A DNA stretch of 64,000 nt from NCBI RefSeq assembly GCF_949987535.1, contig NC_080069.1, forward strand, positions 41,963,269-42,027,268. Direction: 5' to 3'. Position numbers and translations under genes: made by a program. The notes beneath the pieces are model-generated. The model was not told the origin of the DNA. It saw nothing but the letters and a program-made list of their open reading frames with translations, and ran no database searches. How positions within the stretch are numbered: the stretch's first letter is position 1; each line of letters starts with the position of its first letter. Of the stretch, positions 10,524 to 23,611 are shown one piece after another. The DNA is from Balaenoptera acutorostrata. Lineage: Eukaryota; Chordata; Mammalia; Artiodactyla; Balaenopteridae.

Positions 10524-13396
10524 ACATGTTTTGCTCTTTCATTTATTTCCTTAGGCACATACTCGTGATTTTATAAAACACTGGAGTATGAATAATGAAA
10601 GCTCAGTGTCCACTCATGTCTACAATTCCTCTCTCAACTTCACTGGAATTTTTTAAAGTATTCATTATGTATATTTTACATTTAAAGATATAACAGGCTG
10701 CAGGCTGCCTTGATAAGTATTGATAACATATTTCTTCTATGTTTATATTTTCAAAAATTGAAAATAAAGTTGAGAGATCTTGTCACAATAAATTTCTCAA
10801 ATGCATTGGGTATGTAGTATTTTGAGCTCATCCGGGCAGTAGTGTTCAAAGGGTGGTTATGGGAGCATCTTTCTAATGGGGAGGAGTATTTTATCACTGT
10901 CATTGTTTACCTTGATGCTGATAATAAGAAGTAGACTGACTTTTCATAAGTTTCATTGTTTTAAAATTCTCTACAAACAATGCACCCCTTAATGCCTGCA
11001 TCAGGGGTGACTGCTTCCATTCCTTGCTTTTGGAATGCAGTGCATACGTGGCACCGGATACTAGAGTGGTGTTTGATTTTCATAATGGCCTTCATGTTGA
11101 CACCAACAATACCTCAATGTGGTGGTAGTTAGAACAAGAGAAATTATAAAAAGAAAGCTCAGAAAAACTTGATGTTATAATGTTGGCTTTTGATATTTTG
11201 CATAGTTCTTATTTGTCCCTTTTTATATCTTTTTTCCTAGGAATGTCCACAATGAATCAACAGAATTGTCACTATTGTAATTTAACTGAACCCAAATATA
11301 TTGACTTAGATTTAGGTATTAGGTTCTCCTGGTAAATTATTACACAAAACTCTACTGAGTTATCTCTGCAGTACTCAAAGAGAAAAACAGAACAATCTCA
11401 CAGACTTTGTTATAATGAGCAAGATCCTTATATGCCCAAGGAACAGAACCATTCACAACAGAAGAGTAGAAAACTGAACATCTAAAAACTTGTATACTTA
11501 CGATTTTTGGAAATTTAAAACTCCATTTATTAGTAAATACTTGTGTAATTAAAGTAGAACAAAAGAAATGCATCTTGAAACAATATTTGCATACTGTATT
11601 GTGTTTTCAAGCTTATTACAGTATATACAAAGCAAGGTATGATTTTTCAAGTCCAAAGTGGTAAATATTGTTAGAATTTATTTGATTTGAGGGGTCTCTT
11701 AAAAGAACCACTTCTTGAACCCTGCCCCAAGTAACAACAACAAATTATAGGCAGATGATAGCTTACTTACCCCTCACTCCCCACAGTGTTCCAGGATTCA
11801 AATAGCTCTGATAAAAACAGAAGAAAAAGAGGTTTATTTTAAAGCATTCCATAGGCCAGCAAGGAATTTTCAAAAATGTTTTGAGAGAATATATTTTATT
11901 TCTCTTGAAATAACATAAATTTAACTTCGCTCTTTGGCTATCTCTATACCCTAAAGAATACTCCCAGTTAGTATTGAATTTGCCATTTGAAAATATACAT
12001 CCCAGTTTTTAATACTGATCTCTCTTCCTATGATTACTATTAATTCAGGATTGTATGAAAAAAAGCCACCCTAGACAGAATTTGAATGGAAATTGTGGAG
12101 CCATTCAATAGAGAGTTACAAGAAACATTAGTTTTAAATAAATTTCATCAGTTGTAACATAAACTGAAGAATTTAAGTGAAGGACTTAAGTGATTTTACC
12201 GGTGAAGAACCGTGGAGAGTATGCAAAAACAAACACTGTAGGCAGAATTGACAGGATTTATCTTTATAAAACAATACTTAACCATTTCGTTTAATTTTTC
12301 TCTCTGCTAAAATATCCCTGAATTTGTCTCCTGAAAAATCTTTGGCTAAAAGACTTCCATTCATAATTACAAACCAGCAGCTCTTAGACTGCCTTGAGAG
12401 GCTGAACTGATGTTATTCATTTTTGTTTGTGGCCTGCGTTGGTATTTCATTGTTCGCCATGAAAACGAGTAAGGAGTTAATCTGAATTGAACTGATTTAT
12501 AATTTTGATAATTTATAAGTATTATCAAAGTTTTGTTGTTACTTTCTAGCATGATTATTTTTTCCTAGATCGGGAAAAGGGCAAGGTATTTGTATACTGA
12601 GGTGCCGGTCTTCTTTTGAAATTCTACCCATCACCTGGGGGTTGGGCCACATTTAAATTGTTCCATTGGAGCCTGGAAGTAAGCCTGTCTGTTTCACTGG
12701 ACATTTTCCCTAGGTGTCACTAGCTGTAAGACAACCAGAACATGATCAGAATGACCCAGGTTATAATCTTATTAATGGAGTACCTTAAATAATTATATTT
12801 TCTAAAACACCAAACAGCCATTTTTTTAAAAAAAAACAATTTATGAATCACTCCCTTGCATTTAAAATCAAAATCTTATTTTTCAAATGCAACTCTAATT
12901 ATTTAATAAATTATTTGGTAGTGAAACTACTGTTTTTACTACATGTAAATAGTTTGTTGCTTTATCAAATAAATATATAAAAGCACTTTGAAAACTAAAG
13001 CATCATACATGTTTATGATAGAATTACAAGTAGGTTTTCCATAGGGTTGGTTGTCAAAATGTGATAACTTTTTAGCACAAATGTGGTTGCTTACTTTATA
13101 TATATATCAAAAAACATTTTCAAACAAATTCTCAGAGTTTTCATTATATATGTTAGCAACAGTAGAAATAACTAGTCTCTGGAAAGTTTCATGTGAATTC
13201 AATTCTCACAAGAAAATATTTTAAAGACTTGGCTGAGTCTATTTTTATAGGCCTCAGAAGTGCTTCATGACTATTTCTTTGATTTATAAACAAAAAATAT
13301 GTTTTTACTGGGTTTTTAACCGCCAGTTTTTGGCCATTTGTTACTTATTTCTTTAGTAACAATTACATTTTTTTGTTATTGATGAATTCTGGCTAG
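10524..13396. other. Intergenic, no gene seen
   Basis: AT-rich sequence without recognised repeat, exon or RNA gene. A few short open frames (for example 11352-11573 minus) lack any family resemblance. Confidence 0.5.
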
Positions 13397-13409
13397 AAAT
13401 AACTTTTCT

Positions 13410-13742
13410 GGGACTTCCCTGGTGGTGCAGTGGTTAAGAATCTGCCTGCCAATGCAGGGGACACGGGTTCAAGCCCTGGTCCGGAAAGATCCCACATGCC
13501 GCAGAGCGACTGAGCCTGTGCGCCACAACTACTGAGCCCGTGTGGCACAACTGCTGAGCCCATGCGCCGCAACTACTGAAGCTGGCACGCCTAGAGCCCG
13601 TGCTCCGCAACAAGAGAAGTCACCGCAATGAGAAGCCTGCGCACCGCAACGAAGAGTGGCCCCCGCTCGCCACAACTAGAGAAACCCTGAGCGCAGCAAC
13701 AAAGACCCAACGCAGCCAAAAATTAAAAAGAAAAAAAAAAGA
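13410..13742 (+). mobile_element. CHR-type SINE, older long form, with TSD
   Basis: Head 'gggacttccctggtggtgca', body containing the doubled 'cgcaactactgaagc' module, A-rich tail. Direct repeat aaataacttttct at 13397-13409 and 13743-13755. The B box is mutated (GGTTCAAGCCC). Confidence 0.93.
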
Positions 13743-13755
13743 AAATAACTTTTCT

Positions 13756-14929
13756 TAAAACTGAAAAGTCTAGTTTCTATTTGGTAAATATTTTAAGCTC
13801 AATTTTTCCCTCAGGGAAACTGTAAAAGTTAATTTTTTGGTACATGTATAGGTATGTGATCAAATTAACAGCAAAGTCAGTCTTTGGCCTTTCATACTCT
13901 TAGCTACTATATACAAGAAGTATATTAGAATTAAATCTAACAATACCATGGCAGTCTCCTTTGTAAGTATTCTGAGGGAAGCTCATTTCCCTTAGTTTGC
14001 AAGTATCTGCCAATGTTAAGGAATATTTTGTCTCTATTTAGATCAAAGCATCCATGACCTGTGCAGCCAAATAATCAAAGAGAAGGCCAAGACTTTAAGT
14101 GTAATGGAACCTATAATCAGAAGTATTCTAGTGGATTGTGAACAAATAGAGAGGAAGAATACTAACATGCACTTTTCCTGGGAGAGTTACTTTCATTGGT
14201 CCTCTTATAAGGTTTATTACAAAGTTCACTATCTCACTAATCACTGAGAAGGGAAACTAGATGTAAGGACCTGATTATGTGTGTTTAATTGGCCAGGCTA
14301 CAGCAAACCAAAACACCCTTCAGAACCAGGCCAGTACCCCGGGGTTTAGTTCTTGTATGGGGAAAAATCTGTGCCTCTTTCAAAGGGTGAGCTGATAATT
14401 AAAGTTACTTGTATTCTGAAGACATCACAAAAATGGCATCTATAGACAACTGATGGAAATTTTCTTTAGATATTTAATTTATAGGCATTTTTCTGCTTTA
14501 TGTTTTCTATTAACCTTTTATCATTGAGGCTAGAGCTGAGAACTAAAAGCCCTATCACTCAAGGAACTTAATTGATTGCAGTGATGAGTACTATGGAGAA
14601 AATAAAGCAGGGTAAGGGAAAAGAGAATCAAGGATGCTTTTTTTTTAGTTAGAAATTGTTTCTGAGTTAGGCAAACACACAAAGCTGTAAAAACCAGATG
14701 TAAGCTCACCAACTTAAAAATTGCTTTTCAATTGACCCAGTGCATGCATGCTCAAAAGGGGCAATTATCATAAATTGCATGTGAACACAGAAATCACATC
14801 CAGCCAGTTTTTATGGGAGGGGAAGAGCACTGACTAATTTTGCTGAGCCATTGGAAACTGCTCTAGATCTACTGTTTTGATCTATACAGTTGCTTAGGAC
14901 TTATTTCAAGTTTAGGATCACATTTCACT
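13756..14929. other. Intergenic, no gene seen
   Basis: AT-rich unique-looking sequence. Nothing with coding or RNA-gene character was recognised. Confidence 0.5.
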
Positions 14930-17110
14930 TAAAAATTTTTTGAGATATAATTCACATAACAAAAAATTTACCATCTTAAAGTGCACAATTCAGTAGTTTT
15001 TAGTATATTCACTGTGTTGTGCAATCTTACTAATTCCAGAACATTTTCATCATGCCAAAAAAACCTCTGTTCTTATTAGTAATCAGTCCCAATTTTCGTT
15101 TTCTCCCATCCCCTGGCAACCACTAATCTCTCTGTCTCTGTGGAATTGCCTATTTTTGCCATTTCATACATCCTTTAGTGTATGGCTTCTTTTCCTTAGG
15201 ATAATGTTTCCAAGATTCATTCATGTAGCCTGTAAGAATATTTCATTCCTTTTTATGGCTGAATAATAATCCATTATGTGGATATACCACACTTTGTTTA
15301 TCCATTCATGAGTTGATAGACATTTGGATTATTTCTATTTTTTGGCTCTTATGAATAACCATGCTATGGAATGCTATAAACGTCTGTGTACAAGCTTTTG
15401 TGTGAATATGTTTTCAGTTATCTTGGGTATACGCCTAAGAGTGGAATTTCTGATTCATATGGTAAATCTACATTTAACTTTTGGAGAGATTGCCGAACTG
15501 TTTTCCATAGCAGCTGCACCATTTTACATTCCCACCAGCAGTGTATGAGGGTTCCAATTACTTTACATCCTTGCCAACACTTGTTATTGTCTTTTTTATT
15601 ATACCCATCCTAGTGGATGTGAAGTGGTCTCTCATTGTGGTTTTGAGTTACATTTTCCTAATGACTAATGATACTGAATATTTTTTTCATGTGTTTATTG
15701 GCCATTTGTTTATCTTCTCTGGAGAAATGTCTGTTCAAATCCTTTGCCCCTTTAAAATTGAGTTATTTGTGTTTTCAATGTTGAATTGTAAGAGTTCTTT
15801 ATATTTGCTAGATACAAGTCCCTTATCAGGTATGATTTGCAAATATTTTCTCCCATTCTGTGTTGTCTTTTTACTTTTTTAATGGTGTCCTCTGCATTGC
15901 AGAAGTTTTTGCTTTTGATGAAATCCAATTTATCTTTTTTTCTTTCGGTTGTTTGTGCTTTAGTTGTCATATCTAAGAAACCATTGCCTACTCCAATATC
16001 ATACATACAGATTTACACCTGTCTTTCCTTCTAAGAGTTTTATTGTTGGGACTTCCCTGGTGGTGCAGTGGTTAAGAATCCACCTGCCAATGCAGGGGAC
16101 ACGGGTTCGAGCCCTGGTCCAGCAAGATCCTACATGCCACGGAGCAACTAAGCCCATGCGCCAGAACTACTGAGCCTGCAAGCCACAACTACTGGGCCCG
16201 CGTGCTGCAACTACTGAAGCCCATGTGCCTAGAGCCCATGCTCTGCAACAAGAGAAGCCACCACAATGAGAAGCCCGCGCACCACAACGAAGAGTAGCCC
16301 CCGCTTGCCGCAACTAGAGAAAGCCTGTGCGTAGCAACGAAGACCCAAGCAGCTAAAAATAAATAAATAAATAAAAAGAGTTTTATTATTTTAGTTCTTG
16401 CATTTATGTCTAGGGTCCATTTTGAATTAATTTTTGTATATGGTGTGAGGTAGAGGTTCAACTTCATTCTTTTGCATGTGGATATCAAGTTGTCTCAGCA
16501 CCATTTATTGAAAAAAACTATCTTTTCCTTATTGAGTTGTTTTGGCACCCTTGTTGAAAGCTAATTGACCATAGATGTTTGAGTTTGTTTATGGACTCTT
16601 GATTCTATTCCATTGGCTTATATCTTATGCTAGTGCCACACTTGATTACTGTAGCTATGTAGTAAATTTTGAAGTTGGGAAGTGTCAGTTTACCAGCTTT
16701 ATCCTTTTCCTTATTGTTTTGGCTATTTGGGGTCCCTTGAGTTTGAATATGAATGTTAGGAACAGCTTATCCATTTCTGCAAAAAAGTCTGTTGGAATTT
16801 TGATAGGAATTACACTGAATATGTAGCTATATTTGGGGAGTATTGCCATCTTAACAATATTAAGTTTTCCAGTCCATAAACATGGGTTGTCTTTTATTTA
16901 TTTATATGTTTAATTTCTTTTAACCATCTTTTGTAGTTTTCAGTGTACAAGTCTTATGCTGCTTTGGCTAAATTTATTCCTGAATATTTCTTTTCTTTTG
17001 ATGCTATTGTAAATGGACTTGTTCTATTAATTTCATTTTCAGATTGTTCATTGCTAGTGTATAGAAATACAACTGATTTTTGTATATTGATCACAATTTG
17101 TGGTGGACAG
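14930..17110 (-). mobile_element. Old L1 (L1M-type), 3' part, antisense
   Basis: Left end matches L1M 3'UTR in reverse ('gagatataattcacataaca', 'atcccctggcaaccactaat'). 15240-15900 and 16388-17110 are ORF2 3' sequence in reverse ('ggctgaataataatccatta', 'tctcagcaccatttattgaa'). Heavily mutated and without open ORF2 frame. Interrupted by the SINE at 16045-16375. Confidence 0.85.
16045..16375 (+). mobile_element. CHR-type SINE inserted in the old L1, with TSD
   Basis: Long-form SINE with B box GGTTCGAGCCC and an (AAAT)n tail. The direct repeat aagagttttatt at 16033-16044 and 16376-16387 is L1 sequence, which shows the SINE came later. Confidence 0.93.
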
Positions 17111-17200
17111 TAAATTTGGGTTAGAAACACACCACACCATGAATCAAGGAACTTAGGTAATGTTTACCCATAGAAACTGACTGAACGAGCAGAAATCCAC

Positions 17201-17329
17201 CTTTTTTTTTTTTTTAAATTGGCCGCGCTGCACGGCTTGCAGGATCTTAGTTCCCTAACCAGGGATTGAACCCGTGCCCCGCTGCAGTGGAAGCTTGGAG
17301 TCCTAACCACTGGACTGCTAAGGACTTCC
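17201..17329 (-). mobile_element. Short tRNA-derived SINE, with TSD
   Basis: Poly-T on the left and a tRNA-like head on the right ('gggaagtccttagcagtcca' on the minus strand). The near-perfect repeat cagaaatccac/cagaaatccaa at 17190 and 17330 is the target duplication. It differs from the CHR body and resembles the short tRNA-only SINE of cetartiodactyls. Confidence 0.8.
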
Positions 17330-17639
17330 CAGAAATCCAACTTTTTGTTGTTGATGATGATGATGATCACTTTTTAGCTGATTATTTTAAGATTATTCCT
17401 TCAGGAATTATTTCTGTTTTTCTTATTGCTAGGTGAAGGATGGTAAGAGCATAGAGCACCGCTAGGTAATTTGGCTTTTGTAGTCTATAGTCTCAGGTCT
17501 TTCAAATGTATTTTTTCTATTTAAGTAAAACACAAAAGGAACAATCCTCAGCACCCTGTCTCTCTGTATCATGAGGATACTTTCTGCATATTCCTCAATG
17601 CTATATATTTTAAAGATTAATGGTGATGCAGAGAAAGCT

Positions 17640-18290
17640 AATTTATTCAACCAATTTCTATGTGCTAGGTGTTATGCTAAATGCTAAATGCTAAAAAAAA
17701 CCCAGTTTAATAAATCACAGACCCATCCACCAAGAAGCACTCAGTCTGTTGAACAAAGACAGACAGTAACATTTTGACCATTTGAACGCGTACAAGGAGC
17801 CTGGCACTCTAGTGACATACAAGTGAGTAAAAGGCCAGGTTTCTGTTTTAATGGGACTCACAATATAAAGGAGAATAAAATGGCTCTGGTAAAAATACAG
17901 AGGTCACTATGGGAATATGGAGGAATGGCTTTTAACGTTCAAGGGTAAGGGAAGGCTTCCCTAAGAAGGTGCCCCTTGTGTCTTAATGGACAAGTTGGGT
18001 TTTAGAAGGTATAAGAATAAGAGGAATGGCATTTTAGATCAGGAAACCCCATTACAAAGGCTAAGAAAGAGGAGACAACACCATATACTCAGGGAACTGC
18101 GAGCAGTTTAGTAATGGTCCTAGTACACTGGGGACTCCAAATAAGGATCTGCTGAGTGACTGAATTAGTGCTGGGTGTAAGGGATGGCTGAAGCTGAGGA
18201 TAGGAAGGTAGCTTAGATCACAAAAGGACCACACTAAAGAATCAAAAGGCTATGGAAAGCCTGCTGCATTTATTCTGTACAATTTACACA
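17640..18290 (-). repeat. Ancient L2-type LINE remnant
   Basis: Diverged text of the mammalian-wide L2 3' region: 'tctatgtgctaggtgttatg', 'gaaggcttccctaagaaggt', 'aggctatggaaagcctgctg'. No coding capacity remains. Strand is inferred from the family. Confidence 0.55.
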
Positions 18291-19290
18291 GCAATTGGAC
18301 TGGTTTACTTTTGCTACCTGAAATCCTTTTTCTTTAGACATAGTACAGATGATGTACAAAATACCAGAAGAGAATTTAAAACCCATTAGGTAGAACTAAT
18401 TATTTACAAATAATTTATAGGTGATATCTATGTCTATATCTATGCATAACATTGATTTTATTCACTGCAAGGCTCCTGAGGAAAATCCTTTTTTTTTTTT
18501 TTTTTTGGTTTAGTGTGAGAGGGTATTTTAAAAATTAATTATTTTTGAAAGTATAAAATAGCCTTTCATAAAACAATTCCATATTCATGTAGGTCATTTT
18601 TCAAATTCAAGTTAGTGATGTTTGACTTCATATAAACAGTACACTATAAATAACACCATAGTAAGGGCAAGGGAAGGAGGTAGCTGAGTCAAAATATTAG
18701 CAAAGCCATATTGACATTTCTATTTTGTAGTGGGCAGTGTGAAGGTAGAATGAAAAAGTTCAGCTTATTTGATTTATCCAACTCTCTTGAAAAAGATTTT
18801 TTAAATTAATTATTAATCAGGAATAGTTCTACTTACAATCTTAATATTACTGTGGGATGATTAATGATCAGTCTATTAAATTGACTGAATTAAAAACAAT
18901 AATACTACAACATTTCCCTCTTCTCACTTGGCATTAATTTTTTCTTAAGTGTAAGAAAAAATTTTTTTCTTACATTTTTTCTTGTCATTTCTTTCAAAGT
19001 GACAGCATATATGGTTTGAGTCAAATAATTACAAGGCTCATAACAATAAACAGAAGGCCCTGCTCCATTGGTCGTCACTCTGATGCCTGCTTCTCAAAGG
19101 AAAACTGCTGTTCTACTATTTGACTCCACGTTTCTCAAGAGCACATTTCTACTGCCATGGCTTAGTTATTCCGTTTTAGCCATTTTATGCCATTTACTAA
19201 TTTCCCAATATGCTTATATCCCATTGTTCAATGTTTATATATCTTAATCCCTATTTTATATATTGTCCACAGCATCCCATGTTATGTCAG
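18291..19290. other. Intergenic, no gene seen
   Basis: AT-rich sequence with a 20-base T run near 18489. No gene or clear repeat was recognised. Confidence 0.5.
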
Positions 19291-19625
19291 TCAGGAGAGG
19301 TTAATTATGCTGCATTAACAAATTACCACAAAAACCTCAGTGGCCTACAACAATAAAGGGTTACTTCTCATTTACACAGCATGTCGGTGGCAGGCCAGCT
19401 GCAGTTCGCTCTACGGTGTCTGCATTCAGGACTCAGATGGCCAGAGGCAGCCTCTAACAAGCGCCCACCTTGTGGCAGGGCCAGAGACATGGCTCTAAAG
19501 CTTCTGCCTGTGCCTCTATTTCCCTGGCCACTGTAATTCACCCTGCCAGGTCTGACATCAATGGGGCAGGGAAGTATAATTCTCCTCCAGGAAAGTAACA
19601 TCAAGTATTAAACAATCATATAGTC
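19291..19625. repeat. Ancient interspersed repeat (family not fixed)
   Basis: The pattern 'ctgcattaacaaattaccac' then 'aacctcagtggcctacaaca' is a common mammalian repeat text. Similar decayed copies occur at about 22620-22890, 30975-31320 and 36385-36810. I could not name the family with certainty. Confidence 0.5.
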
Positions 19626-19809
19626 CACCACAATTATTTTGTTTTCCCTGGAATTTATAGCCCCCTCTTTCTTGGGTTGCTTAGTTTTCTCTATACCCTA
19701 TTCACCATTTCATCTCTATATGTTCCACCAGAGCTGTGAAATTTCTCTCATAAGGTTCAAACACAGTAGGTAATCGATTAATTCTGTGGTTTTTATAGTT
19801 GTTGTTGTT

Positions 19810-21130
19810 TTGTTTTTTCCTTGGAGACATCCCTTCTGGAGCCCTCCATCCTCCTGTGTCAGAGTAGACTGTTTGCTCTCCAGGCCTGCCACACAGTCAT
19901 CATCCTGGAACTTCCCTTAACCTTTATCTCAGGAATTCTCCCTATTTTCTCCTTTGTTGGAGCTCCTGTTTACCAGGTAGGTCCTATGTGTTTCTGTTTC
20001 TTGGTTTACACCCTTATTTTGATGAGGCATCTCCCTCTAGTAGATTCCTGAGCATATGTGAGTTAAAATTTTTTACTTTGACATCTTTTTCTGCTCCCTC
20101 CATTGTCTCTGTTTCCTGTTTCTTTTCTTTTTTTCTTCTTCTTCTTCTTTCTTTCCTTCCTTCCTTCTTTCCCTCCCTCTCTCTCTGCCTTTTTCTTTTT
20201 TTCTTTTTTTCTCCTGTTTGTTCATTTCAGGCTCTTTCATGTAAGGAGGTTTCTTCAAATATCTGCAGATCCTGGACTATTCACTATTGACTAACAGTGG
20301 ATGAGAGCTTCTGTTGGTAGGAACAGGACTTGTCTACTGTTGGGCTTCATTGTAAAGAGATAGGTGACAAGCCACATTCTCCATTACAGAACCCCCAATT
20401 GTCAATATTTGTAGGCCTTTACTCTTGGACCAGCTGGTTTTCCACCCAGAGGAAGCTTCTAATTCCCTGACAGGATCCCAGCATTCTAGAATCTGAATTC
20501 GGGAATGAAGCTGGGGTTGGGGGGGATATGTCTCATAACTCAACATGCACAACTTCATTTAATTCTGCTTTTCTACGAAGTGAGTCATCCCTGTCCTTAG
20601 CTCTGCCTGGGGTCCAGAGGAGCTCTGAGTCAAACTCTCCAGAAAGTAAACTTCCTATCTGCTGAGTTAAGGCAGCAGGGAATGGGTTAGGGACTGGGGG
20701 AAGGAAGGATCCCACTGTTCATCATAAAATCTTCATAATAAATTCTCATTCTCAGTTCCACTCTACTTCTGCTTTCAGAGGTGCGGCAGCTCTAGCTTCA
20801 GACCCTTTCCAGGGTCTGGGATGTGAAAAGGTTCACTCTGGCTGGCTCAACCTCCTCCCAGAAGCTTAGATATTAAATTCCTAGTTTGGGTAAGTTATTT
20901 GTCACTCATCCATCTCCTTCCATGTTCCTAAGTTTGTTGACATCCTTCTTCAGCAGGGATCTTTTATCCTGTTTGCATTGTCTTTATGGGTTTATACCTT
21001 TTTTATCCCTTCACTCTCATTTTAATGAGGTATCTGGAGTGAGTAGAGAAAAACATGTGATCAATGCACCGTGTTTAACCAGAAGTCTCCTTACCGTTAA
21101 CATGAATAGATGTAACGAACATGTTTTCTA
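19810..21130. repeat. Probable old repeat with a repeated inner motif
   Basis: Two stretches (20004-20032 and 20990-21034) share the text 'gtttacacccttattttgat'/'gtttataccttttttatccc' followed by 'gatgaggcatct'/'aatgaggtatct'. Between them lies a CT-rich tract (20120-20220), whose complement gives a meaningless Lys/Glu-rich open frame. Family not assigned. Confidence 0.35.
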
Positions 21131-21906
21131 AGTGGGAAAAGTCCAAGTATAGTTATAGGCAATTCTATAAGAATTAGATATAGATTAGTACAATAATATA
21201 CCTAAATTTTACTGAGTGCTTATATGTGCTAAAAAGTCTTTTAAATGCTTATATGTATTATATATATTAATATTTTATCCTCACAATAACCCCATGAGAT
21301 GGATGCTGTGATTCAACACCTAGCAGTCTGACTCCAGACCACCTATGCTATATAATGGGGTACTTCATGTTTTAAACTACAGGTAATCTTGTTATTTTCA
21401 ACTTGTCAGGCCTCTAATCAATCCCTATTTATTGTTAGCTTAAGCTATAGCTGAGGTTTTTCACATAGAATTTTAACATTTACAGCACGTTATTTGATGT
21501 GGCAAGGCTAGCGTCACTTTTGATGTGTCTAGTTGAAGATACATGTTGGAGGTAGGAGTAGTTTATGACAAATTTTAAAGCATAGTCATTTAAACTGGGA
21601 ACCCTGGCATGTGTTTGTTTTATAATACTGACAGATGGGCATTTCCTCTTAAAGAAAGCAGTCACCATCTGTAATCTGAGAGGTCAAAGAGAAGCAATTA
21701 GAAATCTCACATTAGTAACAAAACTTTAAAGTGCCTGAAACATGCAAGAGTTTAACATCTTAAATCACTGATGGCCTTGAACATCTTAATTCAGAGCATT
21801 CAGCCCCTCATTCTTTGAAGATTTTAGGACCAGGCTCATTATCACTCTCTTCAAGGCTACTCACTACTCCAACACCACTGTCACGTCTGCAGATAATTCT
21901 TTGCAA

Positions 21907-21964
21907 GATATAGATATAGATATAGATATAGATATAGATATAGATATAGATATAGACATAGATA
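21907..21964. repeat. (GATATA)n hexanucleotide microsatellite
   Basis: About nine and a half copies of the six-base unit, nearly perfect. Read as protein it gives alternating Ile-Asp or Tyr-Ile, which is not a gene. Likely polymorphic in length. Confidence 0.95.
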
Positions 21965-23435
21965 TCTTTCAAATCCTTACTGCCTCTCAGTTCCTTGACC
22001 ATCTCTCTTGGAACGATCTTTGCCCTCTGCTATCTCAGCTACCCACTCTTATGGTCATTCCCTACACCTTGACATTACTGACATTACTTCTAATTTTAAT
22101 TTCAAGCCTACTACTCTCCAACCCATCTCTTCTCTTTTCAGGTCATTCTCTGTGGTACCTAAACTCCAACAATTCTTCAACCTGATCAGAATCACCATTC
22201 CATTCACTCTCCCATCTTTTCACAGTTTCCCACCCCTCTCAAAGCCTTATTTCTTACCACATCTGAAATTATAATGCTTCCTTTGCATCTACCCTCAACT
22301 ACCCTTTGCCAATCTCTCCCCATCCTACTTGCCCAGCCAAATCTCAGTCCTGGGTAATCCAAAACTGCCTACTCAGTGCTTGCGCATCGCATGAGCAACT
22401 AAATCTGTCTGGAGAAAAATGCACAACCATACTGACTGGTCTCACTATAAATTCATGGCCACTCACTCAGGTGCGTCCTTATTAGTGCCTGGAAACCTTA
22501 CCATGTTCCCCTCATCAATTCCCTCTCCCACACTGACAGACTAGTATTTCATCTCTCTTCCCCTCTCCCTCCCCCGCTAACTACCCCCTCATTACTTTCA
22601 GTTAATAACTTCATGAGCCACAGTAGGCTAAACTGCTATAACAAACAAAAATGTTATGGCTCCCACTCAATAGAAATTTATACCTTGCTCACAAAATAAT
22701 CCAGAGTGTGTGTTCCAGGTCAATGGGCAGCTCTCCTTCATCCCTGCACGTTCTTTCTTGTGGTTCTGCCAACCTCAGGGACTAGTAGTCATCTGCATAA
22801 TCCAGCTGGCAGGAAGGAAAAACGCATGAAGGAGGCACACTGGCCTGGCAGTGGCCGACATCATCTCTGCTCACATTCCAGTAGCAATAACTTCACCTTT
22901 GACCATACCCAACTGAAAGAAAGGCTGAGAAAAATAGTCTCTGTGGTCAGGAAGAAAGAAAGAATACATTGTGATGGACAATTAGCAGTCTCCCAAAATG
23001 ATCTTGTTTCTTATTTCACTGAGAAAATAGAAGCAACTAGAAAGGAACTTCTATTTTGTCCCACTATCAAATCCACAAGCCTACTTTGATATGTCCCATA
23101 TATGTGGGGACTGGAGGGATTATATTTCTAGGCTGTCCCCAGTCACAAAGTGGCAGTTTCCAAGCTTTCAGTTAGAACAACATGGTCATAATGACCACAC
23201 CACCTAATCACAAAGTTCAAACATACCTTCTTTCCTTGCACTTTTCGACCTCTGTGGTTTTGGATATTGTGATCAACCCTCCTTCCTGCCCCTGTCTTTG
23301 TGAAACTCCAATGTATCTTGCTTTAGTGATTCTGCATTTCTCTGGTTCTCCTCCCACTTCCTCCTCTCTTTCTTTGCTGGCTTCTCTATCTAGATTAGAT
23401 CCCTTCTTTATTTATTGGCTTTTCTCATCTAGGTC

Positions 23436-23611
23436 TGAGCTTCTTAAACTTTAATGTGATACAAATCACTTGGGGTTCTTGTTAAACTGAAGACCTGATT
23501 CAGCAGGTCTGGGGTGGGGAGGGCTGAGATTCCACCTTTCCAACAAACTGCCTGGTGATGCTGGGCCAGTGTGGCTGGGCCATTGACCATGCTTTGAGTA
23601 GCAAGGTTCTA
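23436..23611 (-). mobile_element. MER5A-like hAT-Charlie MITE
   Basis: Matches the remembered MER5A text in reverse: 'gagcttcttaaactttaatg', 'cacttggggttcttgttaaa', 'gattcagcaggtctggggtg', ending 'atgctttgagtagcaaggtt'. Non-autonomous, about 176 bp, inserted in the L2 remnant. Confidence 0.75.

Noticed and set aside
10205..10558. Overlapping open frames of 90-117 aa on both strands, with similar proteins at 2781, 27801, 35775 and 49213
   Set aside because: They are translations of CHR SINE copies, which lack stops in several frames. The same peptide text recurs at every SINE.
20073..20258. 61-aa Lys/Glu/Arg-rich frame
   Set aside because: Complement of a CT-rich simple-sequence tract.
21808..22002. 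Alternating Tyr-Ile peptide frame
   Set aside because: Translation of the hexanucleotide microsatellite.
22706..23089. 127-aa frame with a plausible-looking C-terminal half
   Set aside because: It joins an old repeat to L2 ORF2 text. The part ending TEKIEATRKELLFCPT is L2-like, not a host gene.
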